A DNA stretch of 64,000 nt, from positions 124,001 to 188,000 of the forward strand of contig VIIQ02000596.1 in NCBI GenBank assembly GCA_007449985.2, given 5' to 3'. Under the pieces are notes generated by a model. The model was given only the letters and a program-made list of their open reading frames with translations. It was not told the DNA's origin and did no database searches. How positions within the stretch are numbered: the stretch's first letter is position 1; every line of letters starts with the position of its first letter. A program made the position numbers and the translations under genes. This stretch comes from Desmodesmus armatus (taxonomy: Eukaryota; Chlorophyta; Chlorophyceae; Sphaeropleales; Scenedesmaceae). Below are positions 35,154 through 47,007 of the stretch, one piece after another.

Positions 35154-38077
35154 TGGCAGCCGTGGCGGCAGCAGCGCAGCAGCTGTGCCAGCATGCGTAC
35201 AGGCAGCGTATGCATATGCCAAGGCTGGCATGCGCTCAGCAGGCTGCTAGCACCCCCGGGCTTCCAGCGAGTGACTGGGGCTTGTGGTGCATGGCCAGCA
35301 CAGGCAAGGCTCAGGCCTTGAGCGGCATTGCGGCAATTATGAAGCAGTTATGATGGGTAGCAGGGGCCACACCAGCACATTGCAGCTGCCTGCAACTCCC
35401 GTGCTTTGTCTACCACCACCACCGAAACCCTGTTCCTTGCATTGTTGCTGCAGTTCTTGATGCCTACAATGAACCCAGACGGCTTTGCAAAGCGCCAGCG
35501 CTACAATGCAGGTAATCACTTCCTGCCAAGCTGTAGACTGCCTTGCAGCACTGCCCCTGTGAAAGATGAGGTCCAATCTCATCTGCAACAGGGCTGGCCA
35601 CCTGCATGACACGGCATAGTGCCATGCTGTGCTAGCCGACAAAGTCACACCACAAACCTTCACGCGCCAGCAGGGGGCATCCTCTGTAGCTTGAAATTGA
35701 TGTCCGTAACCTTTTACAAACCAACCCGTTGCTGTCAGCAAGAGTGGAACTGCAGCATATGCCCCTGGCAGCTAGTCAAGCCTAGGGAGAGGCTGCTTGT
35801 TGAGAAGGCCTCCTCAACAAGCAGCCTCTCCCACCTCATCCTGAGTGGCCAGCATCCCTCACCCTACACACCTACACCCATACATACACCATAACATACA
35901 CATGGTTGATGCATTGGCTGGATGCACTCCCTGTGTCTACACCCACACCACACACCAACACACACCTACACCTGTCTGCCCGCTGCAGTGGGTGCTGACC
36001 TCAACAGGGACTTCCCCTCGCCCTTCAAGGCCCCAGGCTGTAAGGGCAAGTCCCCTGAGAGGTGTGACCCCCTGCTGCTCAGCCTGGCAGCCAACAGCGG
36101 GGTCATGCCTGAGACAGCGGCAATCATGGCGTGGACCAGCAACGACAGCTGGCCCTTCACTGCAGCAGCAAACCTCCATGAAGGAGCTGTAGTGGTGAGT
36201 GCAGTGGGAGTGGGGTTTGCATATTTCATATGTGTGCCGGTTGTAAAGCAGCCGAAAGTGGTGCTGTTCGAAGCAGTTGTGCATTGTGAGTCGCCCAGCG
36301 TGTTGGCTTTGCCACAGTAGCTGTGGGTTGTGGCGCTGTCGATTGCCATGCCAACCACATTGGTGCCAGAGCAGTTAGCAGGAGGCAGACTATGCCATGC
36401 GCACTGCAGGTGCTGACATCATAGCCCAACATGCAGGTGTACACTACTTTTGCGTGCAGCTTTACAGTGACCTATTGGAGCCGCACATTGCCAATAGTAC
36501 ATGCTCATTTCGTCATTTAATGGCCTGCGGGTGCCATCCTCAATACCAGTTGGATGTGACACAAGCCCCCTATAGGGTCCAACAGGACACTCAGGGATTG
36601 CTCTCTGACTGCAGTTGTTTGGTGTACTCCGCAGACAAACTACCCCTGGGACGGCTACATGGATGGTACACTGGAGGTCACGGGTGTTGAACACCGCACG
36701 TCAGGTATGAACAGCTCTCTCTGCTGATTTGCTTGTAGTCTCTTGCAGGTTGTGGCACTGTGGCCAACCGAGGCCATTCCATCCTTGGCACAGTTTCTTT
36801 TGCAGTCATACTGTCTGCTGGGTACAAAACGAGGCATGTGGCAGTGTGGAGCAAATCATGTCATGGTGTTTACAGCCGCCAGTTCCCCAGCAGTTCCCTG
36901 TCCTTGCAACTGCTGACAGCATGGCAACAGCCCGTTGGCCTCTACAATGCAGTGCCTCCAACATGGATATTTGTCATTGCCTCCCTGCAGAGCACAAAAC
37001 ATTTGCCTTCTTGTCTGAAACCTACTCAATGGCACATCCAACCATGGGCAAGAGCCCACTCTTCGAGCGTGGTGAGTCCTAGTACAGGATGATGACAGTG
37101 CTGGCTGGCTCTCTTGGACAGGCTTTGCTGGGATATATCTACATGGGGGGCAGGCAGCAGCAAGCGGGGGTGGGCCTGGGGTGAGGGGGCGTTCTACGCT
37201 GTAGAACGGTTGGAGGTGGCTGGCAAGCGAGTCCCTGTTAGTGCTGTGGCACACCATGAGCACCAGCTGGTGCTGCTGCACCGCATGTACGCGGCATGCC
37301 GTCCGAAGGGCACGCCTATCAGTGTTGATGTGGGTTTTGACCAAAATACTCTGAAGAACTGCTAGACCCTTCAGAACCCTTTGGTCAGGACACAGCTGTA
37401 CATGCAGTAGCGACAGCCCATTGACTGTGTGTGTGTGATCTACTGACTGGGCCACAGTGTGCACCTACTGCCTGCTGCACTAGGGGCGTGCAGTCACCAG
37501 AACCTGTTGAATGCACACCCAATCAATCAAATGCACACCCTTCCACCGTTACCCCAACATGTTGCTGCTGCTGTGATCTTACTGCTGCTGCTGCAGGCAT
37601 CACCAACGGTGCCGCCTGGTACCCCGTCTACAACTCCATGCAGGACTGGAACTACGCAGCAGCAGGCTGCATGGACCTCACCCTAGAACTCAGTCAGGAC
37701 AAGTACCCAGAGCCCAGCACACTCGCCTCCCAGTGGGCCGACAACCTCAACCCCTACTAGCCCTGCCTATCACTGCTGTTCTTGGGGGAGTGAGTGGGCA
37801 GGTCACAGACACCTCCGGCAACCCAATCAAGGGCGCGACAGTGAATGTAGACGGCGTAACAATGAAGGGCGCCGCTCGTGGGCCCCTTGCGTACTACAAC
37901 CGGCCCTTGGCGCCTGGGAGTTGGACGGTACGGGTGTCGGCACCGGGGTACTTGCCTGCCGCGGCGGCGGTTTCTGTGCCGGCGAACGGTCAGGGTGTGA
38001 AGCAGGATTTCAAGCTGGTGGCGAGAGCAGGGGGTGGTGTGGCGGATGAGGGGGGGCAGGTGATGAGGCAGGGGTGA
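34222..38077 (+). CDS. Secreted M14-family zinc metallocarboxypeptidase (carboxypeptidase D/N type)
   Basis: Removes C-terminal residues, typically Lys or Arg, in the secretory pathway or outside the cell. Exons: 34222-34545, 34930-35052, 35454-35511, 35989-36194, 36635-36704, 36991-37071, 37597-38077. The signal peptide is VSVSVILVIAVLCSTFTLPA with cleavage near ADARR. Zinc ligands are His113 and Glu116 (NMHGDE) and His232 (ANLHEGA). Substrate-binding NRDFP has Arg175, and the catalytic Glu is about 318 (DLTLELSQDKYPEP). The C-terminal transthyretin-like domain (VSGQVTDTSGNPIKGATVNV) marks the N/E subfamily. The frame breaks at 37748-37757: the first frame ends LNPY-stop, and the transthyretin domain continues one frame away. 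One extra C in the CCCC run would join them and make 447 aa, and the summed exon length is exactly one base short. The family is sure; the substrate is not. Confidence 0.85.
35785..35832. repeat. Perfect inverted repeat, 20-bp arms with 8-nt loop
   Basis: Left arm 35785-35804 (GGGAGAGGCTGCTTGTTGAG) is exactly complementary to 35813-35832. It lies in the carboxypeptidase intron before exon 4 and would make a strong RNA hairpin or DNA cruciform. Confidence 0.85.
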
Positions 38078-39535
38078 TGAGGCAGCCTACTAGGCTAGTA
38101 GATAGGCCTGCTTCTCACCCCTGAGGGGCCCTGAGGGCTGCAGCAAGCTCCCGCTGAGCCTCCAGCTCCTCTCCCCAGGCCAAGGTGGCCTTCAGACTCA
38201 GATGCGGCAGGGGTGACAGGCAGCCTGCTATAGAAGGCTTCTAAGGAGCCGTTTGTGTTTGGTCAGGGCGGTCTATGCCTTGGAAGGGGTGAGGGAGGCC
38301 AGGTGAAGAGGCTGGGGTGAGAGGCAGCCTAGGCAGGCTTGCTTTTCACCCCTGAGGGGCCCTGAGGGCTGCAGCAAGCTCCTGGTGAGCCTCCAGCTCC
38401 GAGGAGTCCTCTGTCCAGGCCAGGGCGGTCTTTGTATGCAGCTCTATCTCTTGGAAGGGGTGGGGAGCAGGTGGTATAGACACAGGGTGTGATGGCGTGT
38501 GGTGATCACAGCTATTGACTTGCGCCAGCAGCAGCAGCTGCTGCATTGCCAACGGCAGCAGCACCACACCAAACAACACTGTGTGTCATATTGACATGTT
38601 GGTGTGTGGTGGTGTTTGTGGCACAGTTGGCTGGCATGGGGTTCTGGTGGGTTGGTTGATGGCAACCGGCTGCTGTTTCAACTTGTTGATCTAGGTGAGC
38701 CTGGCCCAGGAGCCGGGCTTGATACCAGCGGCTCTGGTGGTGACTTGTATGGTTGGGCGCCTGGAAGAGTGGCCATCCAACCTCCGGACTGGGCAGGTCG
38801 ATTTGGCCGAGCCTCTCAGCATGCAGACAACTCCATGATTGAAGGGTAGAAAGGATTGTGTGTATGTGGCCATGCATGTGTATGTGCTAGGGTAGAGACA
38901 CATAAGCCGCTGCCACTGCAGCAGCCAGAACAGCAGCCAGTCTGCATGTTGAGCACACACGCCTGCAGCCAACCATTGCTGTGATGCTGCCTGCGCAGCG
39001 CTGAGCAGTGGGTGACATTTTGGCCTGTCATGTTCATCTCTTGCATGCCTGCATCGGTATGCCTGAACATTGGTGAGCCAATTGGTGCATGTTTTGTATA
39101 GGCCTTTGCTGAGCTTGGCCATCAGCAATGATAGCTGATGCTGCAGGCTTCTGCCACCTTGCAAACATTCTTTGCTTGTAAATATGACCGGAAGGTGCTT
39201 CAAGTGCTGCACACAGGTTGTCTCAGGCCTGCTGTGGGTTGGTTTCAGCTCTGTGATCAGAAGTTGTAACCAGTTGCAGTTGGCCGTGCCTGAGGGCGGG
39301 TTAACCGCTGCCTCCACATATGCAACCGACCGCGCTGCGAAATCCATCTTTGACAAAATGAAGAGATCCAATCGGTGGCACTGTAGCTTGTCGCCGATGG
39401 CGCACCCAGCTATCACGCTTATCCATGCATGCGTACATGTGTGAGCATGAGCGATGGCCTTCTGCCTGATCGCCCTTTGTAGAAAAAGCTGAAAACCGAA
39501 TGTTCATATAAGCACAGAACGGGGGCAGCATTGAT
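38078..39535. other. Spacer with a duplicated block
   Basis: No exon-like frame. A block of about 85-90 bp (CACCCCTGAGGGGCCCTGAG followed by GGCTGCAGCAAGCTCC) occurs at about 38116-38200 and again at about 38346-38430, each with a GAGGGGCCCTG-type partial palindrome. Confidence 0.5.
38116..38430. repeat. Direct duplication of about 85 bp
   Basis: Two copies (about 38116-38200 and 38346-38430) share CACCCCTGAGGGGCCCTGAG, GGCTGCAGCAAGCTCC and the following CTCCAGCTCC, separated by about 145 bp with AGGCAGCCT motifs. Confidence 0.7.
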
Positions 39536-39554
39536 GACAGTATCGCGTACATCG
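39536..39554 (+). promoter_or_regulatory. 19-bp element shared with the paralogous downstream promoter
   Basis: GACAGTATCGCGTACATCG occurs here, 210 bp before the start codon of the first silk-like gene, and again at 43458-43476, 233 bp before the start of the second. Exact conservation amid diverged flanks suggests a functional upstream element. Confidence 0.6.
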
Positions 39555-39605
39555 AGTAATTGGAAGTTTGATAACGCTGCTGTAATCTCCAGGCATGCCG
39601 TGGGG

Positions 39606-39612
39606 TATATAG
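39606..39612 (+). promoter_or_regulatory. Probable TATA box of the first silk-like gene
   Basis: TATATAG in GGGGTATATAGGGCG, 140 bp before the ATG and 70 bp after the shared element. The second gene has TATTTAG in the matching place. Confidence 0.5.
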
Positions 39613-39745
39613 GGCGTCTCGATTGATTGAGCACTGACGAACTCGCATATGCGGCATCCTCACGATTTAAAGTGGCCCTTCGCGTCTCTTCTGCACTTCT
39701 CAGACATTTCTCCTGCCCTGTTCAGCATAATACAGGATGATACAC

Positions 39746-41738
39746 ATGAAGCTTTTAACTGTAGCAGGTTAGTCTGGTGCTCTCTGCACAACGCAACTAG
39801 GCGCACCAGGCCACGCTGGGGCGATCAATGCATGCAGATCAAGCCTGCGCGGCAGCCGGGAAACACTGATCGAGCACCTCGTAAAGCCTGAACACTGTCA
39901 AAAACGTCCCTACTGCCGTCATGCGTGATCGACTCACTTGCGTTGGTCCTGATTGTGTCATAGTCATGTCACCCCCTAACCGCTACTCCCAGAAGTCTGC
40001 AAGTGAACAGCAAGGCCGCTTCACTCCTCTCCAACAGCACAATTCCAGCCTGCAGCTCCCTCTGTTTGCTTTTTTTGTCGCCTGTGCAGTGCTAGCCACT
40101 GTTGCGTTGGCAGCTGATGTACCTGCTGCCTCTGTCAAGGATGGTCAGCGCACCCTGCTGAACTGGGGTGGCTACCCCGGTTATGGTGGATTTGGCGGTG
40201 GAGGCAGCATAAGTGCCAGCCAAGCCCAAGCTCAGGCCCAGGCCCAATCTGGTAGGTGACCTGCAGTGCAGCAGCAGGACAGGACAAGACTCTGCTTTCA
40301 GTCTTGGGCGCTTTCTGCATGCATGCATACGGTCAGTACTCTCCAAGAGTATAGTGTGTGCGTGCTTGAAGCTACAACGCATGTTGACAGATGCAGGCTA
40401 CTGTAGGGTAATGTCACCACAAAAGTGACCCATTGCAACCATGTTGCAGCAGAGCCAGTCACCATGGTCCTGCCAGATCGTATCACACAACCGCTCAACT
40501 GGCTGCCACTCAGGCTGCAACTTACCCACCTGTGCTGTGCTGTGCTGTTCTGGTTCATTGCTTGCAGCTGGCTTTGGAGGCTGGGGTGGAGGTGGCTCCC
40601 TGTCTCAGGCTCAAGCCCAAGCACAGGCCCAGTCCTTCTCCCAACGTGCGTACACACACCAGCAGAGGTTTGACGTGTTGGGTTGATCTGAACAGCATGC
40701 ACTTGGGTGCCTTTATTAAGGCCCCAGACAGAGCCGTTTTCACCTGCCATGTGACAGTGGGCAGTGCAGAGCTCTGTACAGCCTTGGAAGGCCAGATCTG
40801 TCTAGACGTCGACATGCCTAATGGTCCAGGCCATTACTGTCTTGGAGCCTGCCGGTTGCAAGCTCCAGCTGCTAGTAGTAATATTGATCACGAATACTAC
40901 TACTGGGACAGTGCTAGGACTGCTGCCGCAGCCTGCGTACTGATTACTGCTGATAGTACTGCTGCTAGGTCTCACACTGTTACTACATTCAGCCTATTGC
41001 CAATAGTAGTACTGGGCAGTACTACTAACTGGTGCAACAGAGGGGCTGTGCACTACTATCGCAAACCATTTGCCTGTGCATCAAGACTCTGGCAGCACGT
41101 GCAGCCACCCACACATGCCTGCACCACTGCTCACACACCATGCCTTACATGTCTCTCCTCTGCCTGCAGGTGGCGGCAACGGAGGCTGGGGGCGCCCCTA
41201 CGGCAACTACGGCGGCTGGGGCCGTCCCTTTGGCCGCAAGCTCATGGAAACAGACACCGTCAAGCCCATCAACTGTGGCGGCGGTGGCTGCGGAGGCGTA
41301 TGGTATGGCGTCCACTACGGCGATGGTTTCTCCGGCGGTGCTGCATATGCAGCTACCAACAGCTATGGTCCCGAGCCTTTCTATAGCCCAGTCTCTGACG
41401 GCTATGGCTCTGCTAGTGGCTTCGCCAGCAGCAACGGCTTTGGCCGCAAGCTCCGTAAGCTGCTGGGACTTGACAATGTGAAGTGCTATGGCCGCCATTG
41501 TGGCGGTTATGGCGGCAGTTATGGTGGACCAGGGTATGGCGGCTACGGTCCCGGGTATGGCTTTGGTGGTCCTGGGTTTGGGTATGGTCCCGGCTTTGGT
41601 GGATACTCTAGCAGCAGCGCGGCTGCTCGTGCTGAGGCTAGCAGCAACAGCTTTGGTGGGGGTCCTTTCGGAGGTTCTGGCAGTAGTGCTGCGGCCCGTG
41701 CTGAGGCTAGTAGCAGCAGCATTGGCGGCAAGAAGTAA
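39746..41738 (+). CDS. Secreted Gly/Ala/Ser-rich silk-like protein, paralogue 1
   Basis: Exons 39746-39767, 40090-40251, 40568-40645 and 41170-41738 give 276 aa with all phases matching. The first exon encodes only MKLLTVA; spliced to VLATVALAADVPA it makes a signal peptide, so the protein enters the secretory pathway, probably to the wall or matrix. The mature part has alternating Ala/Gln (SQAQAQAQAQS, twice), Gly/Tyr/Trp-rich stretches (GGYGGSYGGPGYGGYGPGYG) and Ser/Ala blocks (SSSAAARAEASSNSFGGGPF, then a near repeat). Three spaced units share a basic-hydrophobic-D-V-K pattern: SVKDGQRTLLNWGG, FGRKLMETDTVKPINCGG and FGRKLRKLLGLDNVKCYGRH. The last two end in Cys and Gly, allowing disulfide cross-links; RK pairs may be processing sites. 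No enzyme domain. Composition resembles fibroins and plant glycine-rich wall proteins, a resemblance in style only. Confidence 0.8.
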
Positions 41739-43457
41739 CCTTTACACTCGGAGTGAGGAATTCTGTGTGACCCTGGAAGTGGACGTGTTGTGTTGTGTTG
41801 TACTCTTGTTGCAGCCGTAGCACTCCCCAGTGGGCAAATGCTGCTGGAAGCAGCGGCTGCAGGTTTTCGGAGCCGGTGCTCTCACTGCTGGCAGGGCACC
41901 GCTGGATGCTGCAGTGGATGAATTTGGATGAGAATTGACCCTACTGCCACAAGGCAGCACTTGTCATGATGCTGCACCAGCGTGCCTGCGCATGCGTCAG
42001 AATGATTGGCAGCTGCTGGGCCAGAGCTCATGGCATTTCAGCTGGTGCAGGTGCTGCTGTTACCACTCAGTGTATTGACACCAGCCATCCACTTGCTGTC
42101 ACAGCCTGTACTGCTAGACCTGTGTGCAGCACCCTTTCTGGGTCGTGGCGCTGACATGTACATAGGCTACGTGAACGACTTGCAAGTTCAATTGATGTCA
42201 GCACAGCTTGACATTAAGCCATACTGTCAGACAGTGCATGGCTGTGGCCTGCAGTTCTGCAAAAGGGTTGCAGAAGCCACAGGCCCTCAACAGATGCATG
42301 CAGACAGCTTCGACCTGCCAGATGTACAGCAAGCTACATTGACCTGTCTGCTGTGTGTAGTTTGCTGGTGTGCGTACCAGACTTAGGCTGTGCCCTTTTT
42401 GAAACGACTTGTCAGCAAGGTAACAGTGCTGGCTGCATAGTGCTGAAGAGTGGCGGGGATTCAGGGCGTAGCATGTCAGTAGTGCCGGCAGCAGACATCC
42501 AAGTACAACATGTTGCAGTGCCATAGCAGCCTGCCATTGTTGGCGACATGCTACAGCAGGCTGGTATAATGTCAGAAGGCCCTTGGGTCTCCAGTGGCAA
42601 CAGTGACCTCAGAGGCAGCACAAACATGCTGGAGCACTAGGCTAGAGCACGTACTGTAGACATAACCTGCACGCATGTGTACTCACAGCGCGAGTTAACG
42701 TCAAGCTGGTGCACAAAAGGCCTGTGCAATGGATACCGGGCTGACATGTTTTGCAAATGCCTCAACACCCCTTGCAACTGCTCAAGCCAAGGTGAATGCT
42801 CCAGCCTGCAGTACATGGCATCTCATATCCGTTGTGCATGCTGGACGCATGAACGAGACTGAAAGATTTCATGGATCCATCCACTCCGCAGTGCCTCCGT
42901 CTGCCTAGAGTGCCTTCTGATTGTCACTTCCAGCAATGATGCAGTGGCGGCCATCTGAAGTCTGATGTGCAGCTAGGCGGCACGTGTAGTACAACCTCAA
43001 CACCACATGAGCTCATGACCTTGAGGCTGACACCAGCATACCTGCATCAAATTGCTCAAGGTCCAGGCTAATGAGATGCTTGAAGCTTGTGCATGTACCA
43101 ACCGGCTGCCTTGCTAGCATGACTCCATCACTAGCGGGTTTGATGGGTCTACACACCACAGAAGTACCAGCCACCCAGTAGGCGTGCAGGAACTGAGCCG
43201 ATCATGATGCTGCCCCTTTCCAGCCAGGGAAACCCTCGATCCCTCGCTTTCAAAACATGTGTATTGGGTAAGCGTTGATTACACTCTATCTCGCAAATTT
43301 GCGACCCCTGTCAGGGTGGTCAAGAAGTTGCCATGTGTGCATGTATATCAAGCCATGTGTGCACGTGAATTCATGTCACGACGAGATGGCTTCCTGTTGG
43401 CTGTTTGCTGTGATTACGGACAACTCAGGCACAGATCAACATAATTACCAGACAGCT
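41739..43457. other. Spacer between the two silk-like paralogues
   Basis: Presumed 3' UTR of paralogue 1 and upstream region of paralogue 2. A partly complementary pair (GGCTGTGGC...TTCTGCAA and TTGCAGAAGCCACAGGCC) near 42240-42287 could fold. No gene was supported. Confidence 0.5.
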
Positions 43458-43476
43458 GACAGTATCGCGTACATCG
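43458..43476 (+). promoter_or_regulatory. Second copy of the 19-bp promoter element
   Basis: Identical to 39536-39554, GACAGTATCGCGTACATCG, 89 bp before a TATTTAG box (43547) and 233 bp before the start codon of paralogue 2. Confidence 0.6.
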
Positions 43477-43546
43477 GATACAGGATCGGATAATGGGAAG
43501 TTCGTCAACTGGATGCAGTAACCCCCCTGGTTAGGTACACTGCGGG

Positions 43547-43553
43547 TATTTAG
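43547..43553 (+). promoter_or_regulatory. Probable TATA-like box of the second silk-like gene
   Basis: TATTTAG in GCGGGTATTTAGGC, 144 bp before the ATG, matching the position of TATATAG in paralogue 1. Confidence 0.4.
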
Positions 43554-43690
43554 GCTGAACGCAAGACCAAACCTGCAGTCTACTGCATATGCATAAAACA
43601 AAGCCAAGCTACCTTCATTTCTGAGTGTTCCTGTGCGTTTTCAATTGGATCGTGTTTCCGCCTTCTGAGCTGCTGAGCAGTGGCTTCACC

Positions 43691-45448
43691 ATGGTGCTTT
43701 GGAAGATGTTTGCTGTTGCATGTAAGTTGTCAAGCCATCTGCGCACTGTCACTAGGAGACCCCACCAGTCATGAGCGATCACAGCCTAGGCAGCCTCAGA
43801 TGATCGGTTTTCGGGCAGCGCAAACAACGTGATGGCAGACGATACATTTATTGTTTGCGGTTTCAGCCACTGCAAGCGGAGTCACTTGTGTTGGCCCCCC
43901 TGATTATCTCATAGGCGCCATCACCGGACACATTCACACCAGCTTCGCTGCAGCTCTCAGCACCACATGGTTTGACCCTACGTGTACTTTTTGTGCTCTT
44001 ACGTGCAGTGCTGGCCACTGTTGCGCTGGCAGCGGACTTGCCTGCTGACTCTGTCAAGGACAGTCAGCGCACCCTGCTGCAGTTCGGTGGTTTCGGTGGT
44101 GGCAGCTTGAGCCAGGCCCAAGCTCAGGCACAGGCCCAGTCGCAGTCCCGTAAGTCACCATGATTGGCAGCAGTATATGGCTTTGCTTTCCCCAGCACTG
44201 CATTCTTAGGCTGTGCAGTGGCATGTTCTTTCACCTTGATGCAGATGACAAGAACATGCTAGGCCGCTTTTAGCATTACCAATTCCACTTGTGAATGATT
44301 GACAGCTGTGTTGCACCAGAATCTTGATGGCCCTACTTGAGCGCACGAGCAACAGCTGAACTGCCACTGACTGCACATGCTTATGCTGTGCTCTGCTGCT
44401 GGCTGCAGTTGGTGGTGGCTTTGGAGGTGGCTCCCTGTCCCAGGCTCAAGCCCAAGCTCAGGCCCAGTCCTTCTCCCAGGGTACGTTGTGCACTCATGTC
44501 GGCATGCTGTGGTGCCTGCAAAAAATGTTTGCTTGAAGCAGTCCACGCCTGCCTTTCATGCGTGTGAGACAGTACCCACCAGGACTTCCAGTTCCAGCAA
44601 CTTTTGTTGTGGTTGGCAGTGTATCACTGGCGGCCAGGGTGTTTGGTGCACGCTTCAGCCAATGCTCATATGTTGTGCAACAGCTCTAGAGATGCAGACT
44701 TGGCCACAAGGCACACTGATGATGACCTCAACAGCCATCGAGGCTCTCGATCATGGGTTGATACATCCCTTCAGCCCCCTACTCACACCACGCACTGTGG
44801 CCTATGTTGTTGCTGTCTGCAGGTGGCGGCTTCGGAGGTGGCGGCTGGGGCGGCCGCCCCTATGGCGGCTGGGGCGGCGGCGGTTGGGGTCACCGCGGCC
44901 ATGGATGGGGCCGCAAGCTGATGGGTGCTGACACTGTCAAGTCTGTCAACTGTGGCGGAGGCTGGGGCGGAGGCTGGGGCGGCGGTTGGGGCGGCGGTTG
45001 TGGCGGTTATGGCGGCTTTGGCGGTTTTGGCGGGTGGAATGGCTTCTCCAGCAGCAGCGCTGAGGCAAATGCATTTGCCGCTAGCAATGGTGGTGGTGGT
45101 TTCTTTGGCCCTGGTGGTTCTAGCAGCTCAGCCTTTGCTGGGGCATCTGCCAACAGCAACAGCTTTGGCCGTAAGCTCCGCAAGCTGCTGGGGGCCGACA
45201 AGGTTGAGTGCTACGGCCGTCGTTGCGGCGGGTTTGGCGGGTATGGTGGTTATGGCGGTTATGGCGGTTATGGTGGCCCAGGGTATGGTGGATATGGTGG
45301 TCCTGGCTTTGGTGGTGGTTCCTTCAGTAGCGCTGCTGCTCGTGCTGAGGCTAGCAGCAACAGCTTTGGTGGAGGTCCCTTTGGCGGCTCTGGCAGTAGT
45401 GCTGCTGCAGGTGCCGAGGCCTCCAGTGGTAGCTTTGGCAAGAAGTAA
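43691..45448 (+). CDS. Secreted Gly/Ala/Ser-rich silk-like protein, paralogue 2
   Basis: Exons 43691-43721, 44009-44149, 44409-44480 and 44823-45448 give 289 aa, with the same number of exons and same intron phases as paralogue 1. Exon 1 encodes MVLWKMFAVA, which joins LLATVALAADLPA to form the signal peptide. The order of blocks is conserved: SVKDSQRTLLQFGG, two SQAQAQAQAQS segments, a Gly/Trp-rich run (GGGWGGGWGGGWGGGCGGYG), FGRKLRKLLGADKVECYGRR, GGYGG repeats, and SSAAARAEASSNSFGGGPF near the C terminus, ending GSFGKK. Basic, hydrophobic and Cys positions are conserved while the Gly linkers have changed length, as expected for a structural polymer. A TGTAA motif (candidate algal polyadenylation signal) lies near 45601. 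Likely function is extracellular and structural; this is inference. Confidence 0.82.
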
Positions 45449-47007
45449 AGGATGGTGGCTACTGAGTGGGCCCCTGCATACACAGGGCCTTGTTGACTTC
45501 CAATGCTGGAAGCACAGAGTCACGACTGCATGTTGATTGTTGGGACTTGCCAACAAGTTGACGATGGCATGGCTGCAGGCATGTCCCCAGCTGGCGGCCA
45601 TGTAAGGGCCCAATTATAGTACAAGCCGTTGTTGCAGTCAGCCAGACACTTGGTCCTGACGGTACCATGGTGATCCGTGATGTAGTACTTGTAGCACCTG
45701 CTAAGGTGGTTGTGTATATGCATGCCTGTGCATGCTTCCTGTTGATAGTAGCTGGCCAAAAGCTATGGCAGTCCTGCCTGCTGCAGGTGCAGCTGTTGTT
45801 GCTGTTGCTGCTGTTGCTGCTGTTGATTACAAGCTGTGCTGACTAAGTTGTTGTTTAGGCTGTTGCTGTTGTACATTGTTCACTTGTCAAGTTTGGGCTG
45901 ACCTCAGCCAGGCTGCAGGCAGGCCTGTTGCATCCCAGGATCACCACACAAATCCGGCTGACCGCCTGTGTATCACCGCTGTGTGTCGCTTGGCCACTGC
46001 CTAGCATGAGCTAAGTGTGGAGTTGGCATTGGCTGAGTATGCTGTAAGTCACGTACACTGGCAGTGCAGCTTGGGTGTTGTTCACGGAATGCAGGCAAGC
46101 TGCAGGTGTTGCACCTGTTCAATGGTTTGCCCCCTGTTGGGTGGCCGCTGACCTGTGCGCCTGAGGTGCGAAGGCTAGCGTGCTGGCATGTGTGCAAACG
46201 CGCTGCTTGTGATGCACAGTGTCGTTGTAACAATTGTTCTGCTAAACTGCGACCTCTGAGATCCAAAAAATTGATGGGCCAAGTGCACATTTAGTCAGCA
46301 CAAGCTTCAAGCATCTTTGGAAGCTGCAAGCGACCGTAGCAGTGCAGCTTGCCTCCTTGGGGTCACAGTACCAGACAGTGCATGTCAGTTAGACAGTGCA
46401 TGTCAGATGTGACATGGAAGCTTGCGCAGTCACTGGGTGGTGAATACCTGAAAACACTTTCCACAACTTCAACAACTTGCCAGCCCAGTATAGCATGCTG
46501 CGTGCACGTGCTGGTGCATCAGCATCGCGTGCGCCACCAGCCACCATGTTGATGCCCATCAACAGCACAAAGCACAAGACAGCTCACACATCGGCACACT
46601 CCTGACTGCAAGAGGGGGTGACCTGGCGCTTGCAGTTGTTGCATGCCGGCAAGAGCAGTATTGACTGGGTGCAAGTGGCAATGCTGGGTGCAGTTTCAAC
46701 TATCGCAGCTTTGGCAACAAGTGCGTTGCTGACTGTGCTGTACATGATGGTGATAGCATCACCTGGGCTTTGGTCACCACATTCAGCCGAGGTCCAGCGC
46801 AGCTTCGCTGATAAATCACGGTAGACTAGTGGATCAACTTGCATGCATCCAACCAAGAAGATGCTGACCATCTCACCGCGCGGGGAAACAACCGTCACCG
46901 AAAACCACGGATAGCCAGCACGGATACGCGGCATGTTGACCTCAGGCGCGATCTGCAGCATCCACTTCCCCGACACCTTCGCACTGCGACTGTTCAAGTG
47001 CGCAAGA
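45449..47007. other. Spacer before the capping/ligase fusion gene
   Basis: Contains the 3' UTR of silk-like paralogue 2 and the promoter region of the fusion gene. A 14-bp direct repeat (ACAGTGCATGTCAG twice, 4 bp apart) lies near 46375-46407, and TTG/CTG runs near 45790-45825. No gene seen. Confidence 0.5.

Noticed and set aside
37731..37763. Tiny intron (about 30 nt) to fix the carboxypeptidase frame
   Set aside because: Far shorter than other introns here and would remove conserved residues; one missing C is simpler.
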